A DNA stretch of 5,671 bases from Methanosarcinales archaeon (GCA_013415595.1 JAAEEW010000132.1:1-5671); one strand, 5' to 3'; positions 1 through 5,178 are shown, counted from the first letter of the stretch. Translations and numbers: made by a program. The notes: generated by a model from the sequence alone, not told the origin.

Positions 1-2
1 GA

Positions 3-71
3 GCGAATAAGGAGAGGCTGGCGCATGAGGTCATCTCAGGCGCCAGGTTTTGCTGCGTGGCCCTCCGGTGA
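3..71 (+). CDS. Possible C-terminal end of an upstream gene (partial)
   Basis: One frame is open from the window edge to a TGA at 69-71 and reads ANKERLAHEVISGARFCCVALR. About four fifths of its 22 codons end in G or C, as in the certain genes of this window, and the other two forward frames look less gene-like. No domain can be recognised in so short a tail. The stretch also forms one complete hairpin and half of another, so it may instead belong to a structured RNA. Treat it as a weak candidate; the sequence left of the window would settle it. Confidence 0.25.
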   Translation, partial: ANKERLAHEVISGARFCCVALR

Positions 72-177
72 ATTCCGTGTGGATCCCATGCAGCAAGGCT
101 TAGAGCAGTGAGCCTCCATCTCGCTTTTGCATCAGCGGAAATGTGGATATAGGGTCGTTTCTTACAGGCTCACTGCT
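18..177. repeat. Three consecutive strong inverted repeats, candidate structured RNA
   Basis: Three hairpins lie end to end. The first pairs 18-29 with 35-46 (CTGGCGC and GCGCCAG at the base, TGAG with CTCA at the top, one mismatch at 25/39, 5-nt loop). The second pairs 50-60 with 86-96 (TTGCTGCGTGG with CCATGCAGCAA, one G-U pair, 25-nt loop). The third pairs 104-115 with 166-177 (AGCAGTGAGCCT with AGGCTCACTGCT, perfect over 12 bp, 50-nt loop that can itself form CGCT/AGCG at 122-137). No tRNA, SRP or RNase P signature was recognised. It could be a small RNA gene, a leader element of the metal-uptake operon, or the 3' region of an upstream transcript. The repeats are certain; a function as RNA is inferred. 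Confidence 0.6.
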
Positions 178-256
178 ATAAGCTTATCTTAATAATTAAA
201 AAAGATTTCCGTCAAGATATTACATGGGCTGATGGATGAATATAATATTATTATCA

Positions 257-271
257 AAGGGGTGCCCCCTT
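257..271. repeat. Short perfect hairpin upstream of cbiM
   Basis: AAGGGG at 257-262 pairs with CCCCTT at 266-271 around a 3-nt loop. It stands out as a GC-rich island in the AT-rich stretch 178-350. It lies upstream of both candidate TATA boxes for cbiM, so it could be a protein-binding site or the end of an upstream transcript. No T-run follows it directly, which argues against a classical terminator. Confidence 0.4.
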
Positions 272-350
272 CGACCCCGGGCTCCAGGAAGGCCGTCGTA
301 GTGGTTATTATAAAATTATTTGTTCTTATCTAGTATATCCTAACGACAGG

Positions 351-360
351 CTTTTATAAC
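351..360 (+). promoter_or_regulatory. Archaeal TATA box for the metal-uptake operon
   Basis: CTTTTATAAC fits the methanogen TATA-box pattern. It is centred about 34 nt before the cbiM ATG, so transcription would start near 380-383 and the leader would be very short, just including the GGTGA ribosome-binding site at 381-385. A second AT-rich box, TTATAAAATT at 308-317, could give a leader of about 50 nt instead. Which one is used cannot be decided from sequence alone. Confidence 0.55.
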
Positions 361-389
361 TACATATCCCTCTATCTGCTGGTGAGTCC

Positions 390-1103
390 ATGCATATCCC
401 AGACGGCTATCTAGGGCCTTACACTTATCTGGCCATGTGGGTCATTATGTTCCCCATCTGGATCATCGCGGGAAAGAGACTGAGCCAGGAGCTCAAATCA
501 AGACAGGTGCCGCTGCTCGCCCTTTCAGCAGCCTTCACCTTCGTCATCATGATGTTCAACGTCCCCATACCTGGAGGCAGCACCGGACATGCGGTGGGAG
601 GAGCCATCATCGGCATAGTGCTGGGCCCCTGGGCGGGGGTCATCGCCATCTCCGTGGCCCTGATCCTGCAGGCCCTGATGTTTGGAGACGGAGGCATCAC
701 TGCCATTGCCGCCAACTGCTTCAACATGGCTGTGATAATGCCCTTCACCGCCTACTACGCCTACAGGATCCTCAGCGGCAGCTCGGATATCGCCTCTTCC
801 AGGAGGGTTTTAGCCTCAGCCGCCGCAGGCTACATCTCCCTGACCTTTGCTGCTGCCAGCACCGGCTTCATGTTCGGGCTGCAGCCCCTCCTTCACCGGG
901 CAGTGGACGGGATGCCCCTTTACATGCCCTACGGCCTCAACGTCACCATGCCGGCCATGATGATCGAGCACGTTTTGGGATTCAGCTTCCTGGAGGCCCT
1001 GGTCACTGGCCTGATCTTCGCCTACATCCAAAAGGCCGATCCTTCGTTGCTGGCCATGAGCAGCGGACGGAGCAAGAGTTCCCGGGCGTCGGCATCCTTC
1101 TGA
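390..1103 (+). CDS. cbiM: CbiM/NikM-family cobalt or nickel uptake S-component
   Basis: This is the substrate-binding membrane subunit of an energy-coupling-factor type Co2+/Ni2+ importer, 237 aa. The start at 390 is firm: the family binds metal through the free N-terminal amine, Met1-His2 and a later histidine, and here the protein begins MHIPDGYL with a matching His67 in PGGSTGHAVGG (61-71). There is no signal peptide, and an SD-like GGTGA sits 4 nt upstream. Hydrophobic stretches near 12-28, 40-58, 68-98, 102-128, 140-165 and 190-215 fit the family's multi-span fold; the polar Ser/Arg-rich tail (224-237) is probably cytoplasmic. Its partner gene starts 11 bp downstream, with the ribosome-binding site overlapping this stop codon. 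Pro4-Asp5 (HIPDG rather than HIMEG) resembles nickel-type NikM more than bacterial CbiM, so nickel is at least as likely a substrate as cobalt. The usual T and A subunits are not in the window. Confidence 0.92.
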   Translation: MHIPDGYLGPYTYLAMWVIMFPIWIIAGKRLSQELKSRQVPLLALSAAFTFVIMMFNVPIPGGSTGHAVGGAIIGIVLGPWAGVIAISVALILQALMFGDGGITAIAANCFNMAVIMPFTAYYAYRILSGSSDIASSRRVLASAAAGYISLTFAAASTGFMFGLQPLLHRAVDGMPLYMPYGLNVTMPAMMIEHVLGFSFLEALVTGLIFAYIQKADPSLLAMSSGRSKSSRASASF

Positions 1104-1114
1104 GGTGAGAGTAA

Positions 1115-1426
1115 ATGGAGACATCCGTCAAAAAAATGGCTGTGGCCCTGATGGTGCTGGTGGTCCTGACACCCCTGGGATTGCTGGCTGTGGGAGAGAC
1201 CTTCGGAGAGTGGGGAAACGAAGAGATCCAGGAGAAGCTGGGCTACGTCCCGTCCGGACTGGAGGGACTCTCCTCCCTGTGGAGCGCTCCCCTGCCCGAC
1301 TACGCCTTCCCCGGCGATGAGACCACGGTTGGCTCTGTGGCGGCCTACGTGCTCTCTGCCATCATCGGCATCCTGATCTGCGGTGGGCTGCTCTACCTGT
1401 TTGGAAAGAAGGTGGCCAGGAACTAG
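1115..1426 (+). CDS. PDGLE-domain membrane protein (CbiN/NikN-like partner of CbiM)
   Basis: This small accessory subunit, 103 aa, is expected to sit beside CbiM/NikM in the membrane and help load Co2+ or Ni2+. Transmembrane segments lie at about 8-27 and 74-96, with an outward-facing loop between. The loop carries the PDGLE-family signature as VPSGLEGLSSLW (45-56) followed by SAPLPDYAFPG (57-67), and a short basic tail (GKKVARN) ends the protein. The start ATG is preceded by GAGGTGA at 1102-1108, which overlaps the cbiM stop codon, so the two genes are probably translationally coupled and transcribed together. Length and two-helix layout fit CbiN/NikN accessory proteins. The family is clear; whether it should be called cbiN or nikN depends on the metal, which the sequence does not show. 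No cbiQ or cbiO homologue follows, and the next gene runs on the opposite strand. Confidence 0.85.
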   Translation: METSVKKMAVALMVLVVLTPLGLLAVGETFGEWGNEEIQEKLGYVPSGLEGLSSLWSAPLPDYAFPGDETTVGSVAAYVLSAIIGILICGGLLYLFGKKVARN

Positions 1427-1443
1427 ATCGCTCGGCCACTAAA

Positions 1444-1470
1444 TTTTTAAAAATGGAAAAATTAAAAAAA
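1444..1470 (-). terminator. Oligo-T terminator of the Cdc48 gene
   Basis: Read on the minus strand, this segment gives T7, T5 and T5 runs (A-runs at 1464-1470, 1457-1461 and 1449-1453 on the given strand). Archaeal RNA polymerase terminates at such clustered T-runs without needing a hairpin. The site is about 130 nt beyond the ATPase stop codon and just before the convergent operon's own stop. Confidence 0.5.
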
Positions 1471-1557
1471 GGGATATCGATATTGGTAAATTGATATTGA
1501 TGGGGCGGGGGGCACCTGCCTCCATCCCCCTGCCCTCATTCCCCGTCCTCCTTTCCG

Positions 1558-1585
1558 CCAAATTTTTCGGTCCAAATTTTTCAGT
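1558..1585. repeat. 14-bp direct tandem repeat, two copies
   Basis: CCAAATTTTTCGGT (1558-1571) is followed immediately by CCAAATTTTTCAGT (1572-1585), 13 of 14 bases identical. The duplication doubles a T5 run and so strengthens the plus-strand terminator in which it lies. Confidence 0.8.
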
Positions 1586-1593
1586 CCCTTTTT
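1563..1593 (+). terminator. Oligo-T terminator of the cbiM operon
   Basis: Three T5 runs at 1563-1567, 1577-1581 and 1589-1593 lie just before the end of the convergent ATPase gene, about 140 nt after the PDGLE-gene stop. Another T5 run at 1444-1448 lies nearer that stop. Clustered T-runs of this kind are the normal archaeal termination signal. If this cluster is used, the operon's 3' UTR overlaps that of the ATPase gene. Confidence 0.5.
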
Positions 1594-1599
1594 CATCCT

Positions 1600-3876
1600 T
1601 CAGGCGTACATATCTCCGCGCTCGATCTCCCGGGAGGCCTTCTTTCGCAGGAAGTCCGCCAGCTTGGAGTAATACTTCATGGTGTCCGGAGTGACCGAGG
1701 GCCCGATCTCCTCGATGGCCTCCAGGAAATGCTTCTGGGTCACGGTCTGGGACTCCATGTCCGCCCTCAGGGCCAGCCTTCCGGCCTTCCTGCAAACAGC
1801 GGCGATGTCCGCCCCGGTGTACTCCCCGGTCCTGGCCACCAGGACGTTCAGATCCACGTCCCCGGCCAGGGGCATCTTGCCGGTATGCACCTGGAAGATC
1901 TTGATCCTGGTCTTGTCGTCGGGAACCGGCACCATGATCAGCTCGTCGAACCGTCCAGGCCGAAGCAGCGCCGGATCCACGATGTCCGGCCGGTTGGTAG
2001 CCCCGATGACCACCACGCCGTGCAGCTCCTCCAGTCCGTCCATCTCCGAGAGGAGCTGGTTGACCATGCGTTCGGTGACGTGGGGCTCTCCCATGGACCC
2101 CCCTCTGGTGGGGACCAGGGCATCCAGTTCGTCCAGGAAGACCACCGACGGGGCCACCTGTCTCGCCCGGCGGAATATCTCGGCGATCTTCTTCTCGCTC
2201 TCTCCGTACCACTTGGAGAGCAGGTCGCTGCCCTTGGCGGTGATGAAGTTGGCGTTGCTCTCGTTGGCCACCGCCTTGGCCAGCATGGTCTTGCCCGTTC
2301 CCGGCGGGCCGTAGAGCAGTATGCCCTTGGGGGCTTCGATCCCCAGCCGGCGGAAGCTGTCGCCGTGCAAAAGAGGCCACTCTACCGCCTCCACCAGGAG
2401 CTGCTTGACCTCCTCCAGGCCGCCGATGTCCTCCCAGGTGACTTTCGGCACCTCCACCATGATCTCCCTCAGGGCCGAGGGCTGCACCTCCCTCATGGCC
2501 GCCTCGAAGTCCGGCTTCTGGACCACCAGCTGGTCCAGGATCTCCTTGGGGATGGTGGGCTTGTCCAGGTCGATGTCCGGCAGTACCCGGCGAAGAGAGT
2601 TCATGGCCGCCTCCCGGCAGATGGCGGCTATGTCCGCTCCCACAAAGCCGTAGGTCAGCTCGGCGAAGTCCTCGATGTTCACTTCTTCTGCCAGGGGCAT
2701 GCCCCGGGTGTGGATCTGGAATATCTCGCTTCTGCCCTCGTGGTCGGGAACTCCCAGCTCGATCTCCCGGTCGAACCTGCCCGGCCGGCGAAGGGCCATG
2801 TCCAGGGCCTCCGGCCGGTTGGTGGAGCCGATGACGATGACGTTCTTTCTCTCCTTGAGGCCGTCCATCAGGGAGAGGAGCTGGGCCACCACCCGGCGTT
2901 CCACCTCCCCGGTGACCTCGCCCCGTTTGGGGGCGATGGAGTCCAGCTCGTCCAGGAAGATGATGGCCGGGGCGTTCTTCTCCGCCTCCTCGAAGAGATC
3001 TCTCAGGGCTTTCTCGCTCTCCCCGTAGTACTTGGACATGATTTCCGGGCCGTTCAGGGAGATGAAGTAGGCCTCGCTCTCGTTGGCCACGGCCTTGGCC
3101 ATCATGGTCTTCCCGGTGCCCGGAGGACCGTGAAGCAGGATTCCCTTGGGCGGGTCTATGCCCAGGCGGTCGAAGAGCTCGGGGTGCTTCAGGGGAAGCT
3201 CGATCATCTCCCTGACCTTGGTCAGGGCCGGCTTCATCCCGCCGATGTCCTCGTAGACCACCTGGGGGACCGGCCTCGCCGAGACCTCCACCGCCTGGGG
3301 CAGCAGCTCCACTTCGGTAGCCTCGGTGATCTTGACCAGGCCGCTGGGATTGGTGGAGACCACCCGCAGCTTGATCTCGCCAAGGCCAAAGGCCTGGGCG
3401 CCCAGGAATCCCCTGAATATCTCCTCGAACATGGTGTCCCGTCCGAAGGAGTCGGTGGGCGGACGTCTGACGCTGGTGGTGGAGATGACATCCCCCTTGC
3501 ACACCGGCCGGCCCTGGAACACTTTGATCAGCACCTCTCCGGGGGCAAATATCTGCATGCCCTTGGTCACCGGAGCCAGGGTGACATGTTTGGCCTCGCT
3601 CCATTCGGCTTTGCTGACATCCACGTACTGTCCTATGCTCGATCCGGCGTTGGACCTGATGAGGCCGTCCATCCTGATTATGTCCAGCCCCTGATCGCCG
3701 GTGTAGGCGCTGACGGCCAGGGTGGCCGTGCTCCTGGACCCTTTCACCTCGATCACATCCAGGGGCCGGACGCCTATCCTGGCCATGTAATCGTCGCTGA
3801 TCCTGACTATTCCCTTCCCCACGTCCCTCTGGTCGGCCTCGGCAACCTTTAGCCTGAGTGGTTCACCTTCGGTCAT
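1600..3876 (-). CDS. Cdc48/VAT-type double-AAA ATPase (protein unfoldase)
   Basis: This is the archaeal homologue of p97/Cdc48, 758 aa and full length: a hexameric cytoplasmic ATPase that unfolds proteins and can feed the 20S proteasome. The N-domain spans about 1-200 (double-psi barrel, then a second subdomain). D1 has Walker A GPPGTGKT at 250-257, Walker B IIFLDE at 305-310, sensor-1 Asn353 and arginine fingers Arg364/Arg367. D2 has Walker A at 523-530, Walker B VVFLDE at 578-583, Asn628 and Arg639/Arg642. Both Walker B glutamates are present, so both rings should hydrolyse ATP. Aromatic pore loops are KYYGESE (282-288) and KWYGESE (555-561). The protein ends in Met-Tyr-Ala, an HbYX tail of the kind that docks on the proteasome alpha ring. 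The ATG has GAAGGTG about 8 nt upstream. The gene stands alone, convergent with the metal-uptake operon and divergent from hpt. Confidence 0.97.
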   Translation of the reverse strand: MTEGEPLRLKVAEADQRDVGKGIVRISDDYMARIGVRPLDVIEVKGSRSTATLAVSAYTGDQGLDIIRMDGLIRSNAGSSIGQYVDVSKAEWSEAKHVTLAPVTKGMQIFAPGEVLIKVFQGRPVCKGDVISTTSVRRPPTDSFGRDTMFEEIFRGFLGAQAFGLGEIKLRVVSTNPSGLVKITEATEVELLPQAVEVSARPVPQVVYEDIGGMKPALTKVREMIELPLKHPELFDRLGIDPPKGILLHGPPGTGKTMMAKAVANESEAYFISLNGPEIMSKYYGESEKALRDLFEEAEKNAPAIIFLDELDSIAPKRGEVTGEVERRVVAQLLSLMDGLKERKNVIVIGSTNRPEALDMALRRPGRFDREIELGVPDHEGRSEIFQIHTRGMPLAEEVNIEDFAELTYGFVGADIAAICREAAMNSLRRVLPDIDLDKPTIPKEILDQLVVQKPDFEAAMREVQPSALREIMVEVPKVTWEDIGGLEEVKQLLVEAVEWPLLHGDSFRRLGIEAPKGILLYGPPGTGKTMLAKAVANESNANFITAKGSDLLSKWYGESEKKIAEIFRRARQVAPSVVFLDELDALVPTRGGSMGEPHVTERMVNQLLSEMDGLEELHGVVVIGATNRPDIVDPALLRPGRFDELIMVPVPDDKTRIKIFQVHTGKMPLAGDVDLNVLVARTGEYTGADIAAVCRKAGRLALRADMESQTVTQKHFLEAIEEIGPSVTPDTMKYYSKLADFLRKKASREIERGDMYA

Positions 3877-3937
3877 TTAATCCACACCTTCAGATAATCT
3901 AACTATTGATCTCTATCTTCGGATAGTTTTCAAGCTG

Positions 3938-3948
3938 ATTTTATATTC
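3938..3948 (-). promoter_or_regulatory. TATA box of the Cdc48 gene
   Basis: Read on the minus strand the segment is GAATATAAAAT, a good archaeal TATA box. Initiation about 25 nt downstream (near 3915) would leave a leader of roughly 40 nt before the ATG at 3876. Further AT-rich boxes on this strand at 4014-4024 and 4048-4058 are alternatives. Confidence 0.5.
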
Positions 3949-3950
3949 AA

Positions 3951-4010
3951 GTTAATTCTGTTCAGGTCACTTCTGCTCAGTTCACTTCCGTTCAGGTCCT
4001 CTCTGTCACT
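3951..4010. repeat. 15-bp tandem repeat, three good copies and one decayed
   Basis: Units begin at 3951, 3966, 3981 and 3996. The first three are GTTAATTCTGTTCAG, GTCACTTCTGCTCAG and TTCACTTCCGTTCAG; adjacent units share 12 of 15 bases. The fourth keeps about half of the pattern. The array lies directly upstream of the Cdc48 TATA box as read on the minus strand, where an activator or repressor could bind. It may equally be a neutral slippage product. Confidence 0.75.
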
Positions 4011-4026
4011 CAACTTATAATAAGCA

Positions 4027-4045
4027 ATTGACGATATATGTCAAT
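4027..4045. promoter_or_regulatory. ATTGAC-N7-GTCAAT dyad, candidate operator
   Basis: ATTGAC at 4027-4032 and GTCAAT at 4040-4045 are perfect 6-bp inverted arms around GATATAT, itself TATA-like. A dyad around an AT-rich core between two divergent genes is typical of a site for a dimeric transcription regulator. No regulator is encoded in the window and the motif matches no site I can name. Confidence 0.4.
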
Positions 4046-4047
4046 GC

Positions 4048-4057
4048 CGATATATAT
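4048..4057 (+). promoter_or_regulatory. Candidate TATA box for hpt (distal)
   Basis: CGATATATAT is the strongest TATA-like string upstream of hpt on this strand. It would start transcription near 4080 and give a leader of about 110 nt containing the 14-bp repeats and a hairpin. A proximal alternative, AGATTAAAATC at 4144-4154, would give a leader of only about 18 nt that still includes the ribosome-binding site. Confidence 0.4.
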
Positions 4058-4069
4058 TTGCTCCCCTCC

Positions 4070-4111
4070 GATCAGGCCAGCACGATCAGGCCGGTACGGT
4101 CGGGCCGGCAT
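4070..4111. repeat. 14-bp tandem repeat, three copies
   Basis: The units are GATCAGGCCAGCAC (4070-4083), GATCAGGCCGGTAC (4084-4097) and GGTCGGGCCGGCAT (4098-4111). Copies 1 and 2 match at 12 of 14 positions, copies 2 and 3 at 10 of 14. The block is GC-rich inside an otherwise AT-rich promoter region. It is either in the hpt leader or just upstream of its promoter, depending on which TATA box is used. Confidence 0.8.
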
Positions 4112-4132
4112 CCCCCTTCGCGGGATTTCGGC
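4104..4132 (+). repeat. Hairpin upstream of hpt
   Basis: GCCG (4104-4107) pairs with CGGC (4129-4132), and ATCCC (4110-4114) with GGGAT (4122-4126), with a 2-nt internal loop and a 7-nt terminal loop. It overlaps the last 14-bp repeat unit. If transcription starts at the distal TATA box, this would fold in the hpt leader; a regulatory role is only inferred. Confidence 0.4.
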
Positions 4133-4179
4133 ATAAGGCACAAAGATTAAAATCTTCCCCCGGAGTTGCTGTACCTGTT

Positions 4180-4185
4180 GGAGGT
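4180..4185 (+). promoter_or_regulatory. Strong ribosome-binding site that fixes the hpt start
   Basis: GGAGGT lies 7 nt before the in-frame TTG at 4193. The ATG at 4188 between them is out of frame and meets TAG after three codons. The longer frame opening at TTG 4166 would place this site inside the coding region. Confidence 0.75.
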
Positions 4186-4192
4186 TCATGTC

Positions 4193-4762
4193 TTGCTAGA
4201 GATCCTGAAAAAATCGCTCCTCGACGCTCCGGTCTTCAGGCGGGGAGAGTACAATTATTTCATTCATCCCATCACCGACGGCGTTCCCCAGGTCAATCCC
4301 TCCCTGATCAGGGAGGTGGTCAGCCACATTATTCGCATCGCCGACCTGGACGTGGACAAGATCGTGACCGTGGAGGCCATGGGCATCCCCATCGGCATGG
4401 CCCTCTCTCTGGTAACGGACATTCCCCTGGTCATAATCAGGAAGAGGAAGTACGGTCTGCCCGGGGAGATCGAGGTCAGCCAGGTCACCGGCTACTCCAG
4501 GTCCCAGCTCTTCATGAACGGGATCAAGAAGGGCGACCGGGTCATCATGGTGGATGACGTGGTGAGCACCGGCGGGACGGCCCTGGCCACACTGGAGGCC
4601 CTGAAGGTGGCAGGAGCCGAGGTCAGGGACGTGGTGGTGGTGGTGCAGCGCGGCGATGGAGCGGCTCATCTGAGAGAGAAGGGCCATAAGATCAAGACCA
4701 TGGTGCGGGTAGAGGTCGACGAGAAGCGCGTCTCCAGGGTCGAGGTCAACTCTCCATCCTGA
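4193..4762 (+). CDS. hpt: Hypoxanthine/guanine phosphoribosyltransferase, archaeal type
   Basis: This cytoplasmic purine-salvage enzyme joins hypoxanthine or guanine to PRPP to give IMP or GMP. I take the TTG at 4193 as the start: it follows a strong GGAGGT and yields MLEILKKSLLDAP, as in archaeal Hpt proteins, giving 189 aa. The longer frame from 4166 adds nine residues (MLYLLEVHV) not typical of the family. The family block YNYFIHPITDGVP is at 20-32, VEAMGIPIG at 60-68, and the PRPP-binding loop VIMVDDVVSTGGT at 117-129 with the paired acidic residues Asp121-Asp122. The strongly charged, valine-rich C-terminus is intact. It is transcribed divergently from the Cdc48 gene and is followed, after a GC-rich 140-bp spacer, by the DUF357 gene on the same strand. 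Adenine phosphoribosyltransferase is a less likely alternative. Confidence 0.93.
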   Translation: MLEILKKSLLDAPVFRRGEYNYFIHPITDGVPQVNPSLIREVVSHIIRIADLDVDKIVTVEAMGIPIGMALSLVTDIPLVIIRKRKYGLPGEIEVSQVTGYSRSQLFMNGIKKGDRVIMVDDVVSTGGTALATLEALKVAGAEVRDVVVVVQRGDGAAHLREKGHKIKTMVRVEVDEKRVSRVEVNSPS

Positions 4763-4902
4763 GATCCATGGCAGACGGGCCGGCGGCCGTGCCCAGGCGA
4801 GGGACCCCCGGGCCGGGAGCAGGGCGAAGGTGACCGGGGAGGCGTCAGCCCGGGGTTCGGGGTGGATGGCGTGATCATCAAGGTGAGCGGGGAATTCTGG
4901 AT

Positions 4903-5178
4903 ATGGCAGATAAGCCGGATGTAGCAGAAAGCCTTCGGTCGGAGACCGTCAAGTGGCTGGGAAAGGCTGAGGAGCGGCTTAGCCGGATCAGCTACTCAGG
5001 GGACCGGGAGTTCCTGGAGAACATAAAAGCTTACATCAGCGACGCCCACTACTTCATGGAGCAGGAAGACCTGGTCCGGGCGTTCGAGGCCGTGATCTGG
5101 GCCTGGGCCTGGATGGAGATCGGGGAGAGGATCGGGATTCTGGGAGAGGGGACGGGCAGCGAGAGCGGCCGGGGATGA
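4903..5178 (+). CDS. DUF357 family protein
   Basis: This is a small, soluble, helical protein of 91 aa in the archaeal DUF357 family; its function is not known. The family hallmark is in the second half: YISDAHYFMEQ (44-54) followed by EDLVRAFEAVIWAWAWMEIG (55-74), with the conserved run of alternating Trp and Ala. The N-terminal part (8-43) is a charged helix, and the last dozen residues are Gly/Ser-rich and probably disordered. Upstream in this frame there is no ATG, GTG or TTG before a stop, so ATG 4903 is the best start; GGGGA at 4889-4893 is a fair ribosome-binding site. It may be cotranscribed with hpt. Its stop codon overlaps an ATG (ATGA at 5175-5178) that opens the frame leading into the broken nucleotidyltransferase, but that overlap is probably accidental. 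Confidence 0.85.
   Translation: MADKPDVAESLRSETVKWLGKAEERLSRISYSGDREFLENIKAYISDAHYFMEQEDLVRAFEAVIWAWAWMEIGERIGILGEGTGSESGRG

Noticed and set aside
265..273. CCCCCTTCG shared between the cbiM upstream region and the hpt upstream hairpin (4112-4120)
   Set aside because: Nine bases of C-rich sequence with no shared flanks can recur by chance, and the predicted pairings around it differ.
437..1108. A 223-residue frame overlapping cbiM on the same strand
   Set aside because: It is His/Arg/Pro-rich with no membrane segments or domain; cbiM in the neighbouring phase is clear.
1439..3604. A 721-residue open frame on the minus strand in another phase of the Cdc48 gene
   Set aside because: Composition is Gly/Arg/Pro-rich as expected from an out-of-phase reading of a GC-rich gene, while the 758-aa frame holds every AAA motif.
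1729..3852. A 707-residue open frame on the plus strand opposite the Cdc48 gene
   Set aside because: It mirrors the ATPase gene codon for codon. GC-ending codons in the real gene leave the opposite frame free of stops, and the translation has no recognisable domain.
3914..3925. TATC-TTCG-GATA mini hairpin near the Cdc48 transcription start
   Set aside because: The stable UUCG loop would form only in plus-strand RNA, while the gene here is on the minus strand; four base pairs are too few to support a call.
4188..4199. ATG at 4188 close to a strong ribosome-binding site
   Set aside because: It is out of frame with hpt and stops after three codons; the in-frame TTG five bases later is the real start.
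4196..4687. A 163-residue minus-strand frame with a run of histidines
   Set aside because: The histidines are the complement of the valine (GTG) run in hpt. It is a shadow of that gene.
4768..4833. A 21-codon ATG frame in the hpt-DUF357 spacer
   Set aside because: It is rich in Gly, Pro and Arg with no ribosome-binding site and no family likeness; best explained by base composition.
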